Assembly (NCBI GenBank): GCA_963663605.2
Contig: CAXXVF010000002.1
Location: forward strand, 2,170,001-2,234,000
DNA: 64,000 nucleotides
Direction: 5' to 3'
Source: Sporobacter sp963663605
Lineage (GTDB): Bacteria; Bacillota; Clostridia; Oscillospirales; Oscillospiraceae
A model generated the notes under the pieces. It worked only from the letters and a program-made list of their open reading frames with translations. It was not told the DNA's origin and did not search any database. Both the position numbers and the translations under genes were made by a program. Positions 59,497 through 64,000 of the stretch are shown piece by piece; position 1 is the first letter of the stretch, and each line of letters begins with the position of its first letter.

Positions 59497-60456
59497 TCAG
59501 TGGATAATGACGGGCAGCCCCATGTCTTCAAGCTGTTTCTTCCGGGCCTCCATAAGCTCGTCGGACGGCGGCGCGGCTTCCAAAACCGGCTTATCCCTCT
59601 GGAGCCTTTCCCATTTGGTGACGCCGAGCGCGTGATAAGGCAGTAGCTGAACGACCTCAACGGAATCTCCGAGTTCCTTAATGAATTTGCCGTACTTTTC
59701 AAAGTCTTCCACGGAATCATTGTACATTGGAATGACGGGGATTCGCAGCTGGAACCTGCCGCCTGCTTCTGCGATCTTGCGGGCGTTTTCCAAAATCAGT
59801 TCGTTCGGCACGCCGGTGCCCCGCTTATGCATCTCGCTGTCCATATGCTTTAAGTCATATAGGAACAAATCGGTATATGGCAGAACTTGTTCGATCCATT
59901 TCCAGTCGGCAAAGCCTGTTGTATCGACCGCCGTGTGTATCCCTTCCGCCTTGCAGCGCTTTAAAAGCTCCAGTGTGAATTCCGGCTGACTGAGGCATTC
60001 GCCGCCGGAGACGGTCACGCCGCCGCCGGACTTGTTGAAAAACGGAACGTCTCTTCTGACCCGCTCCATGATTTCGTCAACTGTATAGTCGGTACCGCAC
60101 ATATAAAGTGCCTTTGACGTGCAGACTTCGGCGCATTTCCCGCAGTTGTCACACATTGAACGGTCTACAGTGACGAGCGTAATCTCTTCGTCACTCGTCA
60201 GGGATTTCTTTTTCTTGCCGGGCGTAATCGCGTCGTGCGGACAAACTGTCAGGCAATTGCCGCATTTTTCTATGCCGACGCATTTTATCTCCATCCAGTT
60301 GAGTTCCGTATAAAATTCCTGCGATTCCGGGCTGTGGCACCACAGGCACCTTAGGGGGCAGCCTTTCATAAACAATGTCAGGCGGATACCGGGGCCGTCA
60401 TGTACGGAAAAGCCCTGTATATCGTAGAATTTCCCGGTAAGTTCTTTTTGTGCCAT
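59497..60456 (-). CDS. Glycyl radical enzyme activating enzyme (radical SAM)
   Basis: 319 aa. Radical-SAM motif Cys33-x3-Cys37-x2-Cys40 in MKGCPLRCLWCHSPES, preceded by SVHDGPGIRLTLF. A ferredoxin-like insert carries eight cysteines (CGNCLTVCPHDAI and CDNCGKCAEVCTSKAL with flanking Cys) for two more 4Fe-4S clusters, the class typical for dehydratase/decarboxylase GREs rather than the short PFL activase. The GG-x-E-like VTVSGGECLSQPEF is the SAM-binding motif. It installs the Gly radical on a GRE; the nearest GRE is at 62589. Own promoter at 60487-60515. Confidence 0.95.
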   Translation of the reverse strand: MAQKELTGKFYDIQGFSVHDGPGIRLTLFMKGCPLRCLWCHSPESQEFYTELNWMEIKCVGIEKCGNCLTVCPHDAITPGKKKKSLTSDEEITLVTVDRSMCDNCGKCAEVCTSKALYMCGTDYTVDEIMERVRRDVPFFNKSGGGVTVSGGECLSQPEFTLELLKRCKAEGIHTAVDTTGFADWKWIEQVLPYTDLFLYDLKHMDSEMHKRGTGVPNELILENARKIAEAGGRFQLRIPVIPMYNDSVEDFEKYGKFIKELGDSVEVVQLLPYHALGVTKWERLQRDKPVLEAAPPSDELMEARKKQLEDMGLPVIIH

Positions 60457-60486
60457 TTTTTCCTCCGTGATTATTTCTTTTCCCCT

Positions 60487-60515
60487 ATTCTAAACGAAAA
60501 AAAGCCGTGCGTAAA
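60487..60515 (-). promoter_or_regulatory. Promoter of the GRE activase gene
   Basis: Minus strand TTTACG (60510-60515), 17-base spacer, TAGAAT (60487-60492), 31 bases before the ATG. Confidence 0.6.
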
Positions 60516-60550
60516 GTTCCATTTTCGTATGTGGTTATAAACAATCTGTA

Positions 60551-61447
60551 TTACGCATCCTGCCCGCCCTGCCGGATATCCCTGAATTGTTCAATAAAAA
60601 TGGGAACGGCGGAATTGCCGGTGCGCTTCTTCCACATGACGATTTCAACTTCTTCAGTATATTCCGGCAGCGAGATAAACTTCAGATTCGGGTTAAACCG
60701 CAGGGAATGATTTCCATTGAGAGCGAATATCCCGTATCCCGCTTCTAGCCATAACGCCAGCGTACCGATATTCGGCGCTTCCAATGTGCGGGGTTTGAAC
60801 GCGACCTTTTCCAAACGTTCCGGAAAACGCGCAATATAAGGGGATTCATCTTCCGGCAGCGTCAGAAACGTATCGTCCCTGAAATCAATGAGCCGGAGGT
60901 TCTCTTTTGACGCCAGCGGATGATCTTTTTGTATAACAAGCATTGTCTGGGCTTTTCCGACGGCAATATAATCAAGCTTATCTTCGTCGTTAAAATTGAA
61001 CAGGGACGTAAACGCAACATCGATCTCGCCGTTTAAAATGGCGTTTCGCATACCCGCCATCGTATGGCGGGACAGGTTGACGCGGACGTCCGGATACGCC
61101 TCTCGGAAGCTGTCAAGCGCAGTCGAATAAGGCGGGCAAATCAACTGCCCTTCCACCATGCCGATATTCAGGCTTCCCGCATAGCCCATATGGATAGCCT
61201 TGGCTTTATCAACAAGTGTCTGATATGCTTCCGAAAGCCTGCCGAGGCCTTCGGCCATGATCTCACCTGCGGGAGACAGCCGGATTGTCTTTTTTTCGCG
61301 TATGAAGAGCTCCATGCCGAGTTCACTCTCCATTGCCGCAATCTGGCGGCTGAGGACCGGCTGCGATATATACAGCTTGTCGGCGGCGCGCGTAAAACTC
61401 AGGCACTCCGCCGCAGTCAAAAAGCACTTAATCTGAGAAAAATTCAT
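60551..61447 (-). CDS. LysR-family transcriptional regulator
   Basis: 298 aa from MNFSQIKCFLTAAECLSFTR (GGAGG seven bases before the ATG). Helix-turn-helix AADKLYISQPVLSRQIAAME, then a periplasmic-binding-like effector domain with VIQKDHPLAS and LEAGYGIFALNG. Located between the activase and the divergent DUF4332/GRE genes, it is the obvious candidate to control the catabolic region in response to its substrate. Confidence 0.93.
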   Translation of the reverse strand: MNFSQIKCFLTAAECLSFTRAADKLYISQPVLSRQIAAMESELGMELFIREKKTIRLSPAGEIMAEGLGRLSEAYQTLVDKAKAIHMGYAGSLNIGMVEGQLICPPYSTALDSFREAYPDVRVNLSRHTMAGMRNAILNGEIDVAFTSLFNFNDEDKLDYIAVGKAQTMLVIQKDHPLASKENLRLIDFRDDTFLTLPEDESPYIARFPERLEKVAFKPRTLEAPNIGTLALWLEAGYGIFALNGNHSLRFNPNLKFISLPEYTEEVEIVMWKKRTGNSAVPIFIEQFRDIRQGGQDA

Positions 61448-61685
61448 GCCGATTCCTCCGTCATAAATCAAGAATCCTCTGAATTAGCAACTGTTATCAG
61501 TGTATCATATGTCTGATTAATTTAAAACACCAACGTGCTTTGTGCCGTCAGCCGGAATATATCTGAATGTTAATAACGCTTGACCCATGTAATACAATAT
61601 AAATGTTAAACGATGGAAGTTCTGTTTTATGCACTTAACACGACCGTCATAAAAGCCGCTCAGGACCGAAAAGGAGGCGTAAAAT

Positions 61686-62345
61686 ATGCCGTATCATATC
61701 AAAGCCGAAGAAATAACACTTGACGGATTGAAAGCCAGAATCATAGAAACAGATCTGGTGCCAAGCCGGAAAATGCTGCTCGATGATATCGATGAGAATT
61801 TCAGTAAACTTGAACGCTCCGGGTTAAAAACAATGGCAGATTTCAGAAAGGCTGCTAAAACTAAAAAAAGCACAGACGCGTTGTATAAACAAACTGCCAT
61901 CGGCGTCGAATATCTGACATTGCTGCGCAGGGAGGTCGAAAGCTACTTCCCGAAAGCGTTTCCCCTCAGCGATTTTACATGGCTCGACCCCGAAGGGATT
62001 GCACAGCTTATTGAAAGCGGCTATAAAAACACAGCGCTGCTTTTTGAGGCTATTGAGGCTTCCGGTAAGGATGCGGTACTCAAAGCTGCCCGGACCGAAC
62101 CCGCGTTCGCGGCTGAACTGCATTCACTCGTCTGTCTCACGCGGATACAATGGGTCAGTCCGCTCACGGCAAAAATGCTGTTTGAGGCCGGTTATCCGGA
62201 TGTTAAGTCGATAGCCGAAGCCGATGCCGAAAAATTGTCCGCAACGATTGATGCCGTTAACACCGCCAATAAATACTTCAAAGGGAAAATCGGGCTCCGG
62301 GACGTTAATCGGCTTGTGAAATCAGCGGGATATATTTCACAGTAA
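61686..62345 (+). CDS. DUF4332-like helix-hairpin-helix protein
   Basis: 219 aa, AAAAGGAGG six bases before the ATG. The C-terminal part (LTRIQWVSPLTAKMLFEAGY, PDVKSIAEADAEKLSATIDA) has the spacing of tandem helix-hairpin-helix units in DUF4332, and an earlier copy is suggested by FSKLERSGLKTMADFRKAAK. There is no signal peptide or membrane segment. Function unknown; it sits directly before a GRE gene and 238 bases from the LysR gene. Confidence 0.68.
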   Translation: MPYHIKAEEITLDGLKARIIETDLVPSRKMLLDDIDENFSKLERSGLKTMADFRKAAKTKKSTDALYKQTAIGVEYLTLLRREVESYFPKAFPLSDFTWLDPEGIAQLIESGYKNTALLFEAIEASGKDAVLKAARTEPAFAAELHSLVCLTRIQWVSPLTAKMLFEAGYPDVKSIAEADAEKLSATIDAVNTANKYFKGKIGLRDVNRLVKSAGYISQ

Positions 62346-62369
62346 TCGTATATGAACGACACCGGCATG

Positions 62370-62386
62370 CCTTGCACGCTGCAAGG
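62370..62386 (+). terminator. Weak hairpin after the DUF4332 gene
   Basis: CCTTGCA-CGC-TGCAAGG (62370-62386), 7-bp stem, followed by GATTTCGTTTC. Possible terminator. Confidence 0.4.
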
Positions 62387-62393
62387 GATTTCG

Positions 62394-62415
62394 TTTCATA
62401 TTTATGTGTATGAAA
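62394..62415. promoter_or_regulatory. Inverted repeat upstream of the second GRE
   Basis: TTTCATA (62394-62400) and TATGAAA (62409-62415) with an 8-base centre, about 70-95 bases upstream of the -10. Position and dyad suit an activator such as the nearby LysR protein; inference only. Confidence 0.4.
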
Positions 62416-62486
62416 TCATTAGAATTTTGCATAATCAAACCACGTAGTTAACCGAAAAACACATGTAAAATCCAATGTTCTAATGC

Positions 62487-62492
62487 TATAAT
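62487..62492 (+). promoter_or_regulatory. Extended -10 promoter of the second GRE gene
   Basis: TGCTATAAT with TATAAT at 62487-62492, about 97 bases before the ATG and without a good -35, as at the first GRE. Activator dependence is likely. Confidence 0.5.
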
Positions 62493-62588
62493 GATATTAT
62501 CGGGCACAAATAGGAAGATGCTGAACACAATTTAGTTGGTTTACTTTATTGACGTATAAATATTTTTACTATAAACGGGAGGTCCGCC

Positions 62589-64000
62589 ATGTATACCTTA
62601 AACCCCATAACGGAACGTGTTAAAAAAATGCGGGAAAAATACCGCACGACACAACCGGAAATATGCACGGCGAGATACCGGCTGATAACGGAGTTCTATA
62701 TGCAAAACCCCGATATTACCGGTATACTCAAACGCGCAAAAAACTTAAGAAATATTTTGGAGAATATCCCCGTGCGCATAGACGACGGAGAAGTGATCGT
62801 CGGCGCTCAGTCGGGCACATACCGCGCCACGGCGCTGTATCCCGAAAACTCCGTCGACTGGCTCAAGGAAGAAGTGGAAAGCCGTTATATCTCAACGAGA
62901 AATATCGACCCGTACATCCTTGCCGAAGAAGACCGGGATTATATCCTGTCCACCGTTGATTTCTGGATGAAAGAATGCATGAGCGCCAAAGCCGACGCGA
63001 ACATGCTCGACGAGTATAAAGACATCGCCGGCAACGGCGTCACGCAGTTCGGTCCGAGCGGTCACAGCCCGCAGCCCGTCGGGCATTTCTGCACCGGCTA
63101 CGACACCGCCGTCAGAAAGGGTTTCGGCGCTATCAAAGAGGAAGCCGAACAGAAAATGAAAGAACTGGTCGACACGGCCCTGCCCGGCAAAACGATCAAC
63201 CAGTACAATTTCTACCGCGCCGTATCCATCGTATGCGACGGCATCATCACGCTGACAAAGCGGTATGCCAGGCTGGCCGAGGAAAAATGGGCCGCCGAAA
63301 CGGATCCCGCGCGCAAAAAAGAACTGGCAATGATGGCCGACACACTGGGCTGGACCGTTGAAAAACCGGCGCGCAACTTTGTCGACGCTGTTCAGTGCCT
63401 GTTTATGTACCAGACGGCGCTGTGTCTGGACGCCAATATGCACGGTATGAGCTTTGGCCGCATCGACCAGTATCTCGGCGATTTTTACGACAACGATATT
63501 AAAAACGGCGTCATAACGCCGGAATACGCACAGGAGATCATGGATCTCTTCTTCCTGAAAATCGCTGAGATGAACAAGCCCTGGAGCTACGGCGCAACGC
63601 AGGCCAATCCCGGTTATACGAGCGGTCAGCTCATGACGCTGGGCGGCGTCGACAAGGACGGGAACGACGCCACGAACGCTGTCACCTACATGATGCTCCA
63701 GACGGCCGGGCGTCTTGTCCTGCACTCTCCGCCGCAGGCGCTTCGCATCCACAAGAACACACCGCCCGAGCTGTGGGAAGCGGCGATCGAAACAACGAAG
63801 ATCGCAGGCGGCGTACCGACGTTTGAAAACGACGAAGTCATCATCCCCGCCCTCATGAGCCGAGGCCTGTCGCTTGAGGACGCGCGCAACTGCTGCCTCA
63901 TCGGCTGTGTCGAACCCGCCGGCTGCGGGACGGAATGGCCGGCGTGCGGCGGCACCGGCACCGAAAGCTATATGAATCTTGCCAACGCCCTGATTTTGGC
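62589..64000 (+). CDS. Glycyl radical enzyme, uncharacterised dehydratase/lyase-type subfamily (GRE2), partial
   Basis: First 470 residues of a GRE cut by the window end, starting MYTLNPITERVKKMREKYRT with GGGAGG six bases before the ATG. The catalytic loop LIGCVEPAGCGTEWPACGGTG has thiyl Cys440 and Glu442 and shares the GCVEPAG.G.EWPACG signature with GRE1. The C-terminal glycyl-radical loop lies beyond the window. It is preceded by the LysR, activase and DUF4332 genes, the setting expected for a dedicated GRE/activase pair. Not a pyruvate formate-lyase (no Cys-Cys). The substrate is unknown. Confidence 0.93.
   Translation, partial: MYTLNPITERVKKMREKYRTTQPEICTARYRLITEFYMQNPDITGILKRAKNLRNILENIPVRIDDGEVIVGAQSGTYRATALYPENSVDWLKEEVESRYISTRNIDPYILAEEDRDYILSTVDFWMKECMSAKADANMLDEYKDIAGNGVTQFGPSGHSPQPVGHFCTGYDTAVRKGFGAIKEEAEQKMKELVDTALPGKTINQYNFYRAVSIVCDGIITLTKRYARLAEEKWAAETDPARKKELAMMADTLGWTVEKPARNFVDAVQCLFMYQTALCLDANMHGMSFGRIDQYLGDFYDNDIKNGVITPEYAQEIMDLFFLKIAEMNKPWSYGATQANPGYTSGQLMTLGGVDKDGNDATNAVTYMMLQTAGRLVLHSPPQALRIHKNTPPELWEAAIETTKIAGGVPTFENDEVIIPALMSRGLSLEDARNCCLIGCVEPAGCGTEWPACGGTGTESYMNLANALIL

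Overview
The window looks like chromosomal DNA of a Clostridia-type Firmicute (Bacillota), probably an anaerobe of moderate GC. The signs are a long S10-spc ribosomal operon in Gram-positive order, a four-cysteine (zinc) adenylate kinase, a zinc-type S14, a FeoA-FeoB fusion, an archaeal-type prolyl-tRNA synthetase, a T-box leader, and two oxygen-sensitive glycyl radical enzymes (GREs) with a radical-SAM activase. No rRNA, tRNA, CRISPR array, transposase or prophage gene was seen.

Layout. (1) Bases 1-12,765, minus strand: rpsJ-rplC-rplD-rplW-rplB-rpsS-rplV-rpsC-rplP-rpmC-rpsQ-rplN-rplX-rplE-rpsN-rpsH-rplF-rplR-rpsE-rpmD-rplO-secY-adk-map, with map cut by the window edge. A consensus promoter lies about 360 bases before rpsJ. 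Oddities are a repeat-rich C-terminal tail on S3 and a 351-base spacer between rpsN and rpsH. (2) 12.8-24.5 kb: feoAB, a DUF1624 membrane protein, ychF, a DegV protein, a YtrA-type GntR/ABC operon, and a dusB-ECF sigma-anti-sigma operon. (3) 24.5-32.7 kb: proS, a lone amino-acid-type binding lipoprotein, a UvrD/PcrA helicase and a first GRE with no activase beside it. (4) 32.7-41.6 kb: small membrane proteins, a pentapeptide-repeat protein, a LysR/YczE-like pair, a nitroreductase, and a molybdate/tungstate-type ABC transporter followed by a DUF4213/DUF364 protein. (5) 41.6-50.1 kb: a T-box leader driving a three-domain protein (XRE helix-turn-helix, cupin, acyl-CoA ligase), a 91-base copy of that gene's 3' end downstream, a DUF975 gene broken by an in-frame amber codon, an acyltransferase, and a second GntR/ABC operon. 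(6) 50.2-64 kb: an apparently catabolic region with two very similar Fe-S/FMN/FAD Old Yellow Enzyme-type reductases, a UroD/methyltransferase-family protein, a zinc alcohol dehydrogenase, an SDR, an FAD oxidoreductase, a GRE activase, a LysR regulator, a DUF4332 protein and a second GRE cut by the window end.

How the parts may work together (inference). The activase at 59.5-60.5 kb is the only one in the window and may serve both GREs. Both GREs carry a GCVEPAG.G.EWPACG active-site signature, with the Cys and Glu typical of GRE dehydratases/lyases rather than the Cys-Cys of pyruvate formate-lyase. Together with two ene-reductases, an ADH, an SDR and a UroD-like protein this suggests stepwise anaerobic oxidation, elimination, reduction and perhaps demethylation of one substrate family, which the sequence does not identify. 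The T-box ligase suggests CoA activation of a carboxylic acid controlled by charging of a tRNA whose discriminator base is A (candidates Ile, Tyr or Leu). The best candidates for undescribed biology are this GRE/ene-reductase region and the T-box-controlled HTH-cupin-ligase.
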